A stretch of 64,000 nucleotides of DNA, taken from the NCBI GenBank assembly GCA_021730285.1, contig CP082962.1:4039501-4103500 (forward strand). Direction: 5' to 3'. A program made the position numbers and the translations under genes. The notes beneath the pieces are model-generated. The model was not told the DNA's origin and did not search any database. It was given only the letters and a program-made list of their open reading frames with translations. Positions 9,552 through 18,746 of this stretch are shown one piece after another. This DNA comes from Desulfovibrio sp. JY. Lineage in GTDB: Bacteria; Desulfobacterota; Desulfovibrionia; Desulfovibrionales; Desulfovibrionaceae. Each line of letters begins with the position of its first letter. The first letter of the stretch is position 1.

Positions 9552-10315
9552 GAAACAAAATTGTCCGACAAAAATGAGGCCAACCCAGCCGGGAGTTTCT
9601 CCGTGGCACAAAAAAGGCCCGACATCTCGCGTGCCGGGGCCACATGGCGAAAGACTGGCCGCCATGACGAAGCCCGGGAGCTGCACCTGCGGAGGCTGGA
9701 CGCGCCGTCCGGTTGCCGCATGCGGGAACTGGTCTTGGCGTCTGTGACCTTGCGGCTGAAAGGGTCCGGGCAGTGCCAGGCCCCTGAAAATGCATACCCA
9801 GAACTCAGAACGAAATTCCAAGCAAATGGACCGGCCGATTCCCGGCATGGCGGCTCCAGATTTTTCACCCACCGGCCGGTTGCCACCTCTCGTGCGGCAA
9901 AATTGGTGGGAACCTCCAGGAAATGTATGCTTGGAGGTCCCCAGCCCCCGGGGCACGGGAAGCAATGCGGACCAATGTTTTGCGCGGGCACGGCAGTAAC
10001 CGGAAAAGCCCGGGAAGCGACTTCTCGGCAACAATGCTCACGTTGGGCTGGCTCGAAAACGATGTGACCTCTCCGGGTTGAAAACAAAGCAGAGAGATTT
10101 TCATCTGTCCTGAAACAGGACCCGACAAGAGGTGCGACCTACGGTGTCTCGGCAATGAAACGGCACACAACTATTCGGTGACAAATACTGGCCGACATGA
10201 TAACCACCGACCGAACTGCTCGTGTGGTCGTAATAGAATCCTCTGTCCACAGGCGTAGTTCATACAATACTGCCGAGCAGTATTTTTTCAGATGTTCTTC
10301 ACGAGGTTATTGAAA
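9552..10315. other. gene-poor stretch in the degenerate island
   Basis: About 760 bases. Open frames up to 187 codons occur on both strands, but none has a convincing ribosome binding site, recognisable domain or hydrophobic pattern. I see no gene I would support. It may hold decayed mobile DNA. Confidence 0.4.
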
Positions 10316-10690
10316 GTGAATACTTGCGCACCCTATTTATTTAAGACTGTTTTTTCATTTACTATCATATCCATCATCGTATTATCTATCAGCATTTCTA
10401 CTGTTCAAGCAATGTCCCTTCCAATCCACGGTGCAGTGAAAAACAGCACCGAGACGTTCACCGGAACGGCGACAGTGCATCTCAACGGCGAAGGGAATTT
10501 AAAGCTCGCGACAAGTAAGGGTATCGCCTGTATGGGCAATTTTGCCTTTGAAAGCTGGAGTAAAGGCAGCGGCAAAGTGCAGTGCGAAGACGGGCGGCTG
10601 GGCACATTCGCCTTTGTCACTGGTGGTTTCTCCGGTTCTGGTTCTGGGAAAATTGCCGACGAAAGCTTTGATTTCATTATTGGAAAATGA
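10316..10690 (+). CDS. small exported protein, glycine/serine-rich beta domain
   Basis: 124 residues from GTG at 10316, which has GAGG 9 bases upstream; an ATG 24 bases earlier (10292) lacks one. A long hydrophobic signal peptide ends at VQA before MSLPIHG. The mature part has ETFTGTATVHLNG, two cysteines (IACMG and VQCEDGR) and repeated glycine turns ending in FDFIIGK. This resembles a widespread family of short periplasmic proteins of the form TFTGTATG...C.G.F...C.DGR.G.F; function unknown. The signal region is AT-rich compared with the flanking chromosome. It sits in the degenerate island. Confidence 0.65.
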   Translation: MNTCAPYLFKTVFSFTIISIIVLSISISTVQAMSLPIHGAVKNSTETFTGTATVHLNGEGNLKLATSKGIACMGNFAFESWSKGSGKVQCEDGRLGTFAFVTGGFSGSGSGKIADESFDFIIGK

Positions 10691-11455
10691 CCTAGCCTCT
10701 TCTCGCGCCTGGGATGCCTGGTTTTTACAGGTCCACATGCGTCGCCAGCGCCGAGCACAATTTTTCGCGGAAAGCGGTCCAGCCACCTGCAGGCGCTCCC
10801 ATATTTTCTCGCGTCCAACATCACGACCGGCGGCCCTCGTTTTTCCGAGTAGTCGCCCCCATCAGAGAAGCCGTCGAGGTGGTTCTTTGTGCGGTCCGTC
10901 CCTGTGGTCGACACCTTGGGCTGTTGTGACCGCCACGGGGCAAGGGACGTGACCGAACCAGGTGGGAACGCCCAGGAAGCCGCATGGATAACCGCTTTCC
11001 GAGCGAGCTCTTGCCATTCACCATTTTTCACCCGCGCCTCGCCGAAAGCTGCGACTCCATGCATCCGCCCCAGGACCTTGGCGGTGTGTCCCCTCGCTCC
11101 AGACCCTGACCAGCTTGGCCGGGCCACAACCTCGAAGGTATTCGCATCTTCGGTGGTCTGGGCCTCGACAGCGGATTTTTCATCCTGCCGTGCTTTGCCC
11201 CGGGCTGCTTCCCCTACCCTCGCCCCTCACCACCACCGCATCCGATTTTCGCACACGGCGAACACGCCGTCGTTCAGGTCCGCGCCACGGATTGCCGATA
11301 TTTCGTCAATTCATATTATGGTCTATGCTTGACCAATTTTCAGGCGTAATCATTCGGTCCTCTTTGATCTCTACTTAAAAGCAAGCTGCACCGTTGCCAG
11401 CGAACAATTTTCCAGAACTAGCTGAATCAATAGGGCCTGTGCTTAAGGAAAATGC
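10691..11455. other. gene-poor stretch in the degenerate island
   Basis: About 765 bases with mixed composition, turning AT-rich after 11330. Frames up to 240 codons exist on the minus strand, but I recognise no domain. Part of 10850-11130 reads like decayed coding sequence shifting between frames, which I cannot assign. Confidence 0.35.
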
Positions 11456-12136
11456 ATGATATACAAGATGGGACCGGGCGAGCTTGCACGAAGATATTCG
11501 TTTTTACTGGTGGGCCTTTTTATTTTGTCTATTGGCGTTGCATTTTCTATAAAATGTAACCTTGGAACAAGTCCCATTTCAAGTCCACCGTACGTTATTA
11601 GCTTGTTTTCATCATTGACTGTTGGAAATACTACAATTATTATGCATTGTATTTTTGTTGCTATGCAAGTTGCGATTTATCGCAAAAACTTTCGCCTGCA
11701 ACAACTTCTACAAATACCAATTGGATTTATATTTGGTTACTTAATTGATTTCTCTTTATGGATTACGAGTCCAATAACAGCTGATAATTATTTTACACGA
11801 TGTATATTATGTATTATTGGCATATTACTTGTTGGTATCGGTGTTGGCGTTGAAGTTCTTTCTAGAGTTGCAATTCTTGCAGGTGATGGATTAGTCTTGG
11901 CAATATATCATGGTGTTTTAAAAGATAAATTAGATTTTAAACGTGTAAAAATATTTTTTGACATAAGTTTAGTCCTCATTGCCTGCATTATTTCACTCAT
12001 ATTTCTTCATAAATTGGCAGGAGTACGTGAAGGTACAGTAGCTGCCGCTCTTTTTGTCGGTGCTGTTGCGCGCCCAACAATCAAGTTGCTAATGCCTCTT
12101 GAACGGAAATATTTGAGATGCTCCCACTCAGATTAG
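11456..12136 (+). CDS. YczE/YitT-like integral membrane protein, AT-rich
   Basis: 226 residues with five or six hydrophobic helices. The N-terminal motif GVAFSIKCNLGTSPISSPPYV and a QLLQIPIGFIFGYLIDFSLW segment match the YczE group of small membrane proteins, whose substrates are unknown. ATG has AAGGA 6 bases upstream. Codon use is strikingly AT-rich: bases 11761-11820 contain only 17 G or C, against roughly two-thirds G+C in neighbouring core genes. This is strong evidence of transfer from a low-GC donor. No partner gene adjoins it. Confidence 0.75.
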   Translation: MIYKMGPGELARRYSFLLVGLFILSIGVAFSIKCNLGTSPISSPPYVISLFSSLTVGNTTIIMHCIFVAMQVAIYRKNFRLQQLLQIPIGFIFGYLIDFSLWITSPITADNYFTRCILCIIGILLVGIGVGVEVLSRVAILAGDGLVLAIYHGVLKDKLDFKRVKIFFDISLVLIACIISLIFLHKLAGVREGTVAAALFVGAVARPTIKLLMPLERKYLRCSHSD

Positions 12137-12306
12137 GGCACGTTGGGCGTAATGACTTCCAGCTTCACGCGAGTAGCCGCGCCGACCTTCTTCAGGCGTC
12201 AGCCCGTTGTCAGCAGCCGATCTTTTCAGGTGTAACCGCAGTGTAAACTCCAACTCTTTTAGGTGTCCACTTCCTGTCCGCAGTAGACCACTTGCGCCTC
12301 GACCTG
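12137..12306. other. short non-coding or decayed segment between the membrane protein and the integrase fragment
   Basis: A 69-codon frame on the minus strand (12128-12337) overlaps here, including a GLTPEEGRRGYSREAG stretch. It could be decayed coding sequence but I cannot name a parent. Confidence 0.3.
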
Positions 12307-12616
12307 CTACCTGCCCGCCATGGCCAAACCCTCGCATCTCGGACGGGCCACTTCTTGGGGCACCAGAGCGCGGGCAGCATCAGGCCGTTGGCGGGCCATC
12401 TTCAAGCCCACGTCGGGCCACTTGCCAAAGCGCCAACAACTTTTCCTTGCCGTCGAAGAGGTACTTGAACCGCCAGAGCTTGCCGCTGGTCGGGGAAACC
12501 TGGAGAAGCAGGCCGGCACCGTCGAACAGCTTCACCGGCTTGTCGGCGGCCTTGGCATTTCGGATGACCACGTCGGTTAGAGCATCATCTTTTTCGGCAG
12601 GGGTATTTCCGCACAT
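12307..12616 (-). pseudogene. tyrosine-recombinase integrase, N-terminal fragment with frameshift
   Basis: The minus strand encodes ALTDVVIRNAK...KLFDGAGLLLQV...KLWRFKYLFDGKEKLLAL, the typical N-terminal (DUF4102) domain of P4-type phage/island integrases. Near 12421-12433 a one-base insertion shifts the frame. Sequence then continues in the next frame as GKWPDVGLKMARQRPDAARAL, matching the usual ALGxYPDVxLKxAR region. The catalytic domain is missing. It is transcribed away from tRNA-Leu, whose 3' end is 420 bases off, as expected for an integrase of an element inserted at that tRNA. Confidence 0.8.
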
Positions 12617-12990
12617 CGAAATATGAAGTCGCCAGCGGAATTGAGGTGAAATACCCCCAACAACTCATCCGAATTTCAGCATGCCCAACGCGACCACGAT
12701 AGACCGTGGGAAAAGCATAGCGAGAATAGAAGAGATTGCCTTTGAGCTCAAGATAGCTGGGCGAGGAGCGCCCAGGGACAGTCCCTTCCGATCCATTTTT
12801 GTTGGAGAGGACTCTGTGGGGACGACCGTGGGGGTGAAAGTACTCCCTTCGGCCTGGGAGCGATTGGCAGGCTGGTGACATGGCTATGGTCCACGCCGGC
12901 GTCCGGCATGTTTGCCCCAGTATTTTGACCTTTTTTGCTACTTTGGCAAAATTACAGGGCTTTTTGAAGCCTTGCCGTAACCCTGAAGAC
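12617..12990. other. gene-poor stretch between integrase remnant and tRNA-Leu terminator
   Basis: About 370 bases. A 135-codon minus-strand frame and a 65-codon plus-strand frame cross it; neither has a recognisable domain. It probably contains the remains of the element's attachment end. Confidence 0.35.
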
Positions 12991-13030
12991 AAAAAAATAA
13001 GGGGTTACAGTTTGTTAGCTGTAACCCCTT
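12991..13030 (-). terminator. intrinsic terminator after tRNA-Leu
   Basis: A 12-bp perfect stem (12999-13010 with 13019-13030, AAGGGGTTACAG arm) with an 8-base loop, followed in minus-strand direction by ATTTTTTT. It starts 6 bases beyond the tRNA 3' end. Confidence 0.9.
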
Positions 13031-13035
13031 TTAGA

Positions 13036-13121
13036 TGGTGCCGAAGGGGGGACTCGAACCCCCACGGGCATGGCCCACCACCCCCTCAAGATGGCGTGTC
13101 TACCAGTTCCACCACTTCGGC
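13036..13121 (-). tRNA. tRNA-Leu (anticodon GAG)
   Basis: 86 bases including encoded CCA. The acceptor stem GCCGAAG pairs with CTTCGGC. The anticodon stem-loop CCATC-TTGAGGG-GGTGG gives anticodon GAG. A long variable arm (class II) and the GGTTCGAGTCC T-arm are present. It follows secG by 14 bases and so is probably processed from the pgk-tpiA-secG transcript. Its 3' end borders a degenerate island, making it the likely integration site. Confidence 0.95.
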
Positions 13122-13135
13122 AAATATCGACTCGA

Positions 13136-13528
13136 CTACTTCGTGCCAGTCTCCGGCGCTTTCGGAGCCTGCTTGGCCGGGGCGTCCTCGAAGGTCACGC
13201 CCTTTTTCGGCTGCGTATCCTTGGTCGCCTCGGGAGCAACTCCCGCCGGGGGGGCGATGGGCGTGCCGCTGGCGTCGATCATGACCGACTTTGCGCCACG
13301 GTGGTGCGACCCCGTATAGACGTTATAGACAAGCGAAGTAATGAGAAAGATCGCTCCAAAAAGCGCCGTCAGCTTGACAAGCAATCCGCCGGCACCCGTG
13401 CTGCCGAAAACCGATTGGCTGCCGCCACCGAAGATGACCCCCATCCCTTCCTTGCCCGACTGGAGCAGAACCAGGACGATCACCGCGACGCAGGCGAGTA
13501 CATGTACCGTAATTATGAGCGTTGTCAA
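13136..13528 (-). CDS. secG: preprotein translocase subunit SecG
   Basis: 130 residues. Two transmembrane helices surround the conserved VLLQSGKEGMG...GGGSQSVFGSTGAG motif of SecG, followed by an Ala/Pro/Lys-rich cytoplasmic tail typical of this group. The start is TTG at 13526-13528; no upstream ATG or GTG is in frame and the Shine-Dalgarno is weak, so expression may be kept low. It lies between tpiA and tRNA-Leu on the same strand. Confidence 0.93.
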   Translation of the reverse strand: MTTLIITVHVLACVAVIVLVLLQSGKEGMGVIFGGGSQSVFGSTGAGGLLVKLTALFGAIFLITSLVYNVYTGSHHRGAKSVMIDASGTPIAPPAGVAPEATKDTQPKKGVTFEDAPAKQAPKAPETGTK

Positions 13529-13570
13529 CTGAATTTTCCCGTTATTTTCGCGGAGATGGCCCCGCGTTCA

Positions 13571-14329
13571 TCAAGCCGTCACAATAGCCGCGAAGCTTTC
13601 AGCCTCAAGGCTCGCGCCACCTACCAGCACTCCATCCACATTGTCAATCCCCAAAAGCGATCCGGCGTTGCCCGGCTTCACGCTGCCGCCATAAAGAATG
13701 CGCACGCAAGGCCCGGTTTGCGGCCCAAAGCGCTCGATCAGCCAGGCGCGAATCATGGCATGGGCTTCTTCAACTTCCTTGGGACCGGCGGTCAGTCCCG
13801 TGCCAATGGCCCACACCGGCTCGTAGGCAACCGCCAGGGCTTCGGGGGACACATCGGACGGCACATCGGCCAAACCGGCGGCCATCTGACGCGTCACGAC
13901 CGCCTCGAGCTGGCCAGCTTTGCGCTCCTCCACCTTCTCGCCCACGCACAGGATGACCGACAGCCCGGCGGCCAGGCCAAAGGCCGTCTTTTTGCCGACA
14001 AAGGCGTCGTCCTCGCCCAGAACATGCCGTCGCTCGGAATGGCCTGTCAGCACATAGCGACAGCCGGCGTCGAGCAGCATATCCGGTGCGATCTCGCCAG
14101 TAAAGGCCCCTTCCTTGGCCGGATAGAGATCCTGTCCGCCAAGCGACAACCCGGCCTTGCCGGCAAAAGCCCCGCCCACGGCCCAAAGCGCGGTAAAAGG
14201 CGGGATCACCAGCACCTCGCGGTCTTCCGGCAGCCTGCCGTCCAGACGCGCGGCCAGATCCGAAGCCGTGGCCTCGGCCTCGGCCCGCATCTTGTACATC
14301 TTCCAGTTGGCGGCCATGAGCTTTTTCAT
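13571..14329 (-). CDS. tpiA: triosephosphate isomerase
   Basis: 252 residues, normal length. N-terminal MAANWKM, electrophilic His region TGHSERR, catalytic Glu in AYEPVWAIGTG and phosphate-binding YGGSVKPGN with VGGASL are all present. ATG at 14327-14329 overlaps the pgk stop by 4 bases (ATGA). The open frame runs on upstream in-frame to 15376 but that is an out-of-frame reading of pgk. Glycolysis/gluconeogenesis, coupled to phosphoglycerate kinase. Confidence 0.97.
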   Translation of the reverse strand: MKKLMAANWKMYKMRAEAEATASDLAARLDGRLPEDREVLVIPPFTALWAVGGAFAGKAGLSLGGQDLYPAKEGAFTGEIAPDMLLDAGCRYVLTGHSERRHVLGEDDAFVGKKTAFGLAAGLSVILCVGEKVEERKAGQLEAVVTRQMAAGLADVPSDVSPEALAVAYEPVWAIGTGLTAGPKEVEEAHAMIRAWLIERFGPQTGPCVRILYGGSVKPGNAGSLLGIDNVDGVLVGGASLEAESFAAIVTA

Positions 14330-15528
14330 GACTGACACTCCATAAGCGCCGCAAAGGCCGGCAGTTGCTTGCCTTCGAGGAATTCCAGGGACGCCCCGCC
14401 GCCCGTGGAGATAAACGTCATCTTCTCGGCCAGCCCGGCCTGGTGCACCACCACGTCGGTATCCCCGCCGCCGACGATGCTCACCGCCGGCGCGCCGGCG
14501 ATGATGTGGGCCACGGTAAACGAGCCCTGGGCAAAGGCCTGGTTCTCGAACGCGCCCATGGGGCCGTTCCAGACGATGGTCTTGGCCGGCTCGATGGCCA
14601 GGGCGTAGAGCCCGGCCGTCACCGGGCCGATGTCGAGCACCACAGCGTCGTCCGGGATGGCGGCGAAAGGCACCTGCCCGGCCGGACGCATCTCGGCGAT
14701 GGGCTTGCCCGCATCGCGGGAGATGATGCAGTCGACCGGCAGATAAAAGCCCACGTTTCGCTCCCGGGCCTCCTTGAGGATGCCGAGCGCCGCGTCGAAG
14801 AGGTCGGGCTCCACCAGCGACTTGCCGACCTTGTAGCCCTGAGCGGCCAGAAAGGTGTTGGCCATGGCCCCGCCGATGATCATGGCGTCGACCTTGGTCA
14901 GCAGGTTTTTGAGCACCCCGAGCTTGGAGGACACCTTGGCCCCGCCGGATACGGCCACGAACGGCCGGGTCGGGTTGCGCACCGCCTCGCCCAGAAACTG
15001 CCATTCCTTCATGAGCAGAAAGCCGGCGCAGCATTTCTTGGCCACGGCCGGAAAGCCGACCATGGAGGCATGGGGCCGGTGGGCCGTGCCGAAGGCGTCG
15101 TTGACGTAGACCTCGGCCATGGACATGACTTCCTTGGCGAAGTCCATGTCGCCGGCCGTCTCGCCGGGATGGAAGCGCAGGTTTTCCAGCATGAGGATGT
15201 CGCCGGGGGCCAGGGCGTCGGCCATGGCCTTGGTGGCGTCGCCCAGGCAGTCCGGGGCCATGCGCACCTCGCGGCCGAGCAGTTCGGACAGGCGCTTGGC
15301 GGCCGGGGCCAGCGACAGCTTGGGATCGGGAGCGCCCTTGGGCTTGCCCAGGTGCGAACACAAAATCAGCGAGCACTTCTGGGACAGGGCATACTCCAAT
15401 GTAGGCAGGCTCGCCCGGATGCGCAGATCGTCCGTGATGACGCCGCCTTGCAGCGGCACATTGTAATCCACGCGAATAAGAAGCTTCTTGCCGGCGACGT
15501 CGACTTGGTCAATGCGAAGAAGGGCCAT
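14326..15528 (-). CDS. pgk: phosphoglycerate kinase
   Basis: 400 residues. N-terminal [10 protein letters not shown] motif, substrate-binding HLGKPKG, and the C-terminal nucleotide site with NGPMGAFE and VGGGDT are typical. AAGGAGC stands 5 bases before the ATG. Second gene of rimI-pgk-tpiA-secG; makes 3-phosphoglycerate and ATP in the cytoplasm. Confidence 0.97.
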   Translation of the reverse strand: MALLRIDQVDVAGKKLLIRVDYNVPLQGGVITDDLRIRASLPTLEYALSQKCSLILCSHLGKPKGAPDPKLSLAPAAKRLSELLGREVRMAPDCLGDATKAMADALAPGDILMLENLRFHPGETAGDMDFAKEVMSMAEVYVNDAFGTAHRPHASMVGFPAVAKKCCAGFLLMKEWQFLGEAVRNPTRPFVAVSGGAKVSSKLGVLKNLLTKVDAMIIGGAMANTFLAAQGYKVGKSLVEPDLFDAALGILKEARERNVGFYLPVDCIISRDAGKPIAEMRPAGQVPFAAIPDDAVVLDIGPVTAGLYALAIEPAKTIVWNGPMGAFENQAFAQGSFTVAHIIAGAPAVSIVGGGDTDVVVHQAGLAEKMTFISTGGGASLEFLEGKQLPAFAALMECQS

Positions 15529-15554
15529 GCGTGCTCCTTGGCGCTTGAGCGTTT

Positions 15555-16031
15555 TTATGCAGAGGCGTTCCCGGCCTGTCCGGTTTCGCGGACCATGACC
15601 AGGGCATCCTCCCCGTTGTCGGGATAATACCGTTTGCGCGCGCCGGCCACGGTAAATCCGTGCCGGGCATAAAGCCGTCTGGCCGGGACATTGCCCGCGC
15701 GAACTTCCAAGTACCCTCGGTTCATGCCCATTTTATCGGTTCGTTGCAAGACGTGAGCGAAAAGCGCGGTGGCCAGCCCACGGCCTCGCATGGCCGGGTC
15801 CACGGCGATGTTGATGACCTCGAACTCGTCGCCAAGGAAATGGAACGTGGCATAGGCGACAAGCCCCTCCCCGGCCGGGATGCCGAAGGCGGCGAAGGCC
15901 GGGCGGGCGAAGGCGGCCGCAAACGCAGCCTCGTCCCAGGGATCGGGAAACGTGCGTCCCTCCAGCTCGGCCAGGGCCCGGGCATGTTCAGGCCCCAGGC
16001 GCATGGGGGGAGCGGCGTCCGGCGTTTTCAT
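15555..16031 (-). CDS. rimI: ribosomal-protein-alanine N-acetyltransferase-like GNAT enzyme
   Basis: 158 residues of GNAT fold. The acetyl-CoA site is visible as VDPAMRGRGLATAL, and the C-terminal LEVRAGNVPARRLYARHGF with YYPDNGEDALVM is characteristic of RimI, which acetylates the N-terminus of S18. First gene of the pgk operon, 26 bases upstream of pgk, and divergent from the NUDIX gene. RimI assignment is strong, but the exact substrate is inferred. Confidence 0.85.
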   Translation of the reverse strand: MKTPDAAPPMRLGPEHARALAELEGRTFPDPWDEAAFAAAFARPAFAAFGIPAGEGLVAYATFHFLGDEFEVINIAVDPAMRGRGLATALFAHVLQRTDKMGMNRGYLEVRAGNVPARRLYARHGFTVAGARKRYYPDNGEDALVMVRETGQAGNASA

Positions 16032-16080
16032 TTCACGCGTCCTGTGGCATGTTCATTGCGGCTTTACGGCCAAAAGACAA

Positions 16081-16617
16081 ATGGCGAAAAAAAAATCCCC
16101 CGCTCCCGCGCCCGAACTCGTGGACATCGTGGACGCCCGCGACCGCCCACTGCTCGTCATGTCCAAGGCCGAGGCGCACCGCCAATCGCTTTTTCACCGC
16201 TCGGTGATGGTGCTCGTCTACAACGCCCAAGGCAAGCTCTACCTGCAAAAACGCGGGGCCAACAAGGACCTCTATCCCGGCCGGTTCGACCTTTCGGCCA
16301 CAGGGCACGTCCGGGCCGGGGAAGCCCGCCGCGACGCCGCCCTCAGGGAACTCTACGAAGAGCTCGGGCTGCGGGCCAAGACGCTCACCGTGATCGACAC
16401 CCTCCCGGCATCCCAGGAAACGGCCAACGAATTCGTGACGCTCTATTCCGCCGGCCGCATCACGGAAACGCCCCGCCCCAATCCCGAGGAGGTCGCGGGC
16501 GGCATGTTCGTGGACGCCGGAGAACTGGCCGCCCTGACCCGCAGCTACCGCGATATGCTCACCCCGGCCGTGGTGCGCTTTTTCGAGGAAAAAGCCCTGT
16601 TCAGCCCGACAGAGTAG
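16081..16617 (+). CDS. NUDIX hydrolase
   Basis: 178 residues with a complete Nudix box: G75, E81, R89-E90 and E93-E94 (GHVRAGE...RELYEELG). The N-terminal part (ELVDIVDARDRPL...HRSVMVLVYN) and LQKRGANKDLYPGRFDLSATGHV are like the YfcD/isopentenyl-diphosphate-isomerase-like Nudix group; the substrate is unknown. ATG at 16081 has no clear Shine-Dalgarno, but the homologous part begins just after it and earlier codons overlap the rimI control region. Confidence 0.88.
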   Translation: MAKKKSPAPAPELVDIVDARDRPLLVMSKAEAHRQSLFHRSVMVLVYNAQGKLYLQKRGANKDLYPGRFDLSATGHVRAGEARRDAALRELYEELGLRAKTLTVIDTLPASQETANEFVTLYSAGRITETPRPNPEEVAGGMFVDAGELAALTRSYRDMLTPAVVRFFEEKALFSPTE

Positions 16618-16646
16618 GAAAGGGAGGGGGAGAGAGAGAAGAGGGT

Positions 16647-16688
16647 GCGAGAGGGGAAACCCTTTTGCAAAGGGTTCTCCCCTCTCGC
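16647..16688. repeat. dispersed hairpin repeat, type B, copy 1
   Basis: Long near-perfect hairpin with GCGAGAGGGG arm, in reverse orientation to the copies at 25454, 45777 and 56986. The flank CTCTCCCCTTCCTAAACTTTTTAACG (to about 16715) is shared too. It lies between convergent NUDIX and IMPase genes and probably acts as a terminator. Confidence 0.8.
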
Positions 16689-16773
16689 GCTCTCCCCTTC
16701 CTAAACTTTTTAACGGTTACGGGCGAAGCACCATCAACGCATTGTAATCATTAAGAGTCTTTGGAAAGGGGGT

Positions 16774-16811
16774 CCGGGGGGAAACTTTTCTACAGAAAAG
16801 TTTCCCCCCGG
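16774..16811. repeat. dispersed hairpin repeat, type A, copy 1
   Basis: 17-bp perfect stem, CCGGGGGGAAACTTTTC (16774-16790) with its complement at 16795-16811, loop TACA. Followed by TTCTTTATT. Shared flank TCTTTGGAAAGGGGGTCC. It is the likely terminator of the IMPase/NUDIX convergent pair. Confidence 0.85.
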
Positions 16812-16829
16812 TTCTTTATTACACTCGGT

Positions 16830-17615
16830 CTACTCACCCAACAGTGTGCGCATGGCGTCGTGCAGGCGGGTGTTGCTGGCCAGGATGCGGAAATCGCCCA
16901 GGGAGTAAGGGCGGGACGGCCGGTAGGAGCCGATCGTGCCGCCGGCCTCGGTCACGAGCAGTGCTCCGGCGGCCACGTCCCAGGGATTGAGCGCCATTTC
17001 GTAGAAGGCGTCGACCCGACCGCAGGCCACGTAGGCGAGGTCCAACGCGGCCGAACCGGGCCGGCGGATGCCCTGGGTCTCGGCCAGCATGCGGCGCAAA
17101 TCGGCCATGATTTCGTCGAGGTTCTCGCGGATGGCGTAGGGAAAGCCGGTGGCGACCAAGGCCTCTATGGGGTCGGCAATGCCGGAAACATGGATGCGCT
17201 TGTCGTTGCAGTAGGCGCCAAGTCCCCGCCCGGCCCAGAAGAATTGGCCCAGGATGGGAGCGTTCACGCAGCCGGCCAGGGCGGTCGGGCCGTCGTAGAG
17301 CGCCACGGACGTGCAGACAAAGGGAAATCCGTGAGCGAAGTTGGTGGTGCCGTCCACTGGGTCGATGATCCAGGTCAGCCCCGACACGTCGGCCGCGGAT
17401 GCCGTCTCCTCGGCCAGAAAGGACGCCTCCGGAAGGATGCCCGCCAGGCGTTCCTTGAGCATGGCCTCCACGGCCAGATCCGTGGCCGTGACCAGATCGA
17501 TGCGGCCCTTGTGGCGCACATCGGCCGGATCGGCGAAATCGGCCCGGATGCGTTCCCCGGCCGCGGCCACGGCCGCGCGCATGGGAGCGAGAATTTCCGC
17601 GATATCCAGGTCCAT
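16830..17615 (-). CDS. suhB: inositol-1-monophosphatase family protein
   Basis: 261 residues of the lithium-sensitive Mg2+-dependent phosphatase fold. Metal ligands lie in LAEE, the WIIDPVDGTTNFAHG motif and the C-terminal NPWDVAAGALLVTEAGG. Length is normal for bacterial SuhB-type enzymes. Only 16 bases separate its start from the stop of mreB upstream on the same strand, so they are probably cotranscribed. Symbol by family; substrate could be inositol or another sugar phosphate. Confidence 0.88.
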   Translation of the reverse strand: MDLDIAEILAPMRAAVAAAGERIRADFADPADVRHKGRIDLVTATDLAVEAMLKERLAGILPEASFLAEETASAADVSGLTWIIDPVDGTTNFAHGFPFVCTSVALYDGPTALAGCVNAPILGQFFWAGRGLGAYCNDKRIHVSGIADPIEALVATGFPYAIRENLDEIMADLRRMLAETQGIRRPGSAALDLAYVACGRVDAFYEMALNPWDVAAGALLVTEAGGTIGSYRPSRPYSLGDFRILASNTRLHDAMRTLLGE

Positions 17616-17631
17616 AGGCCCCGCAACGTCT

Positions 17632-18663
17632 TTAGTTGATGAACACGTCCCGGTAGCGCAGCCGGTCTTCCATGGCCCGGCCCGTGCCGCGCACGACCGT
17701 GGTCAGCGGCGCGTCGTCGAGCATCACCGACAGGTTGCTCACCTGGCTGATGCGGGCATCGAGTCCTTTCAAGAGCGCCCCGCCGCCGGCCAAAAGCAGG
17801 CCGTTTCGGGAAATGTCCGTGACCAGTTCGGGCGGAGTCTTCTCCAGGGCCTTCATCACCGCGTTGACGATGATGTTGACGGGCTCGCGGATGGCCTCGC
17901 GCACATGCTCGTCGGTGACGGTGACCGTGGCGGGCGTGCCGTCGATCAGCGACTTGCCGGCCACTTCCATGGACAGAGGCTCGGGCTGGGGCATGGCGGA
18001 GCCGATGGTGATCTTGATCTCCTCGGCCATATTTTCGCCGATGAGGATCTGAAATTCGTCCTGGATGAAACGCTGAATGGTCTCGTTGAGCTCGTCGCCG
18101 GCCACGCGTACCGATTCGGCGTAGGCGATGGCGGAAAGGGAGACCACGGCCACTTCGGTGGTGCCGCCGCCGATATCCACGACCATGTTGCCCGTGGGCT
18201 TCTCGATGGGCAGCCCGGCTCCGATGGCGGCGGCCATGGGTTCTTCCACCAGCTTGACCTCGCGGGCTCCGGCCATCTGGGCCGACTCGATCACCGCCCG
18301 CTTCTCCACCTGGGTGATGCCCGTGGGCACGCAGATGACGATTTTGGGCTTGGCGAAGCGCATCCCCTTGATCACCTTGCGGACGAAGTAGGCGATCATG
18401 GCCCGGGTCACCTCGAAGTCGGCGATGACGCCGTCCTTCATGGGTCGGATGGTCCGGATGCGGTCCGGGGTGCGGCCCAGGTACTCCTTGGCTTCGGCAC
18501 CGACGGCCAGCAGTTCGCCGCTACGGATGTCGATGGCCACCACCGAGGGCTCGTTTAAAACAATGCCCTCGTTGGCCGTATAGAGGAGGGTATTGGCCGT
18601 CCCCAGGTCCATGGCCAGGTCTTTCCCGAGAAAATTGAAAATTTTGCTAAAAAACATGCCCAT
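17632..18663 (-). CDS. mreB: rod-shape determining protein MreB
   Basis: 343 residues from ATG at 18661-18663; an ATG two codons later (18657) is equally possible. The open frame runs to 18711 but the extra residues are not MreB-like. Actin-family signatures: DLGTANTLLY (phosphate 1), VCVPTGITQVEKRAV, VDIGGGTTEVAVVSL (phosphate 2) and LLLAGGGALLKGLD (adenosine). Polymerises under the membrane to guide lateral wall synthesis. mreC/mreD are not adjacent, so the gene is separated from the usual mre cluster. Confidence 0.93.
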   Translation of the reverse strand: MGMFFSKIFNFLGKDLAMDLGTANTLLYTANEGIVLNEPSVVAIDIRSGELLAVGAEAKEYLGRTPDRIRTIRPMKDGVIADFEVTRAMIAYFVRKVIKGMRFAKPKIVICVPTGITQVEKRAVIESAQMAGAREVKLVEEPMAAAIGAGLPIEKPTGNMVVDIGGGTTEVAVVSLSAIAYAESVRVAGDELNETIQRFIQDEFQILIGENMAEEIKITIGSAMPQPEPLSMEVAGKSLIDGTPATVTVTDEHVREAIREPVNIIVNAVMKALEKTPPELVTDISRNGLLLAGGGALLKGLDARISQVSNLSVMLDDAPLTTVVRGTGRAMEDRLRYRDVFIN

Positions 18664-18746
18664 GCTCGAGTTGGTGTTCGGGATCCCGGGGTCTGGGCCC
18701 CACGTCGCCACAATTGCGGCATCGTAGATGGTGGGACCCGAAAAGT

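Noticed and set aside
9552-10290. Possible genes of 163-187 codons on either strand
   Set aside because: No ribosome binding site, domain or plausible composition.
12307-13035. Direct repeat of the tRNA-Leu 3' end marking the other attachment site
   Set aside because: I could not find a second copy by eye between 9 and 13 kb; decay may have removed it.
14330-15376. In-frame upstream extension of tpiA to 601 codons
   Set aside because: The extra part is an alternate-frame reading of pgk; the true start is the ATG overlapping the pgk stop.
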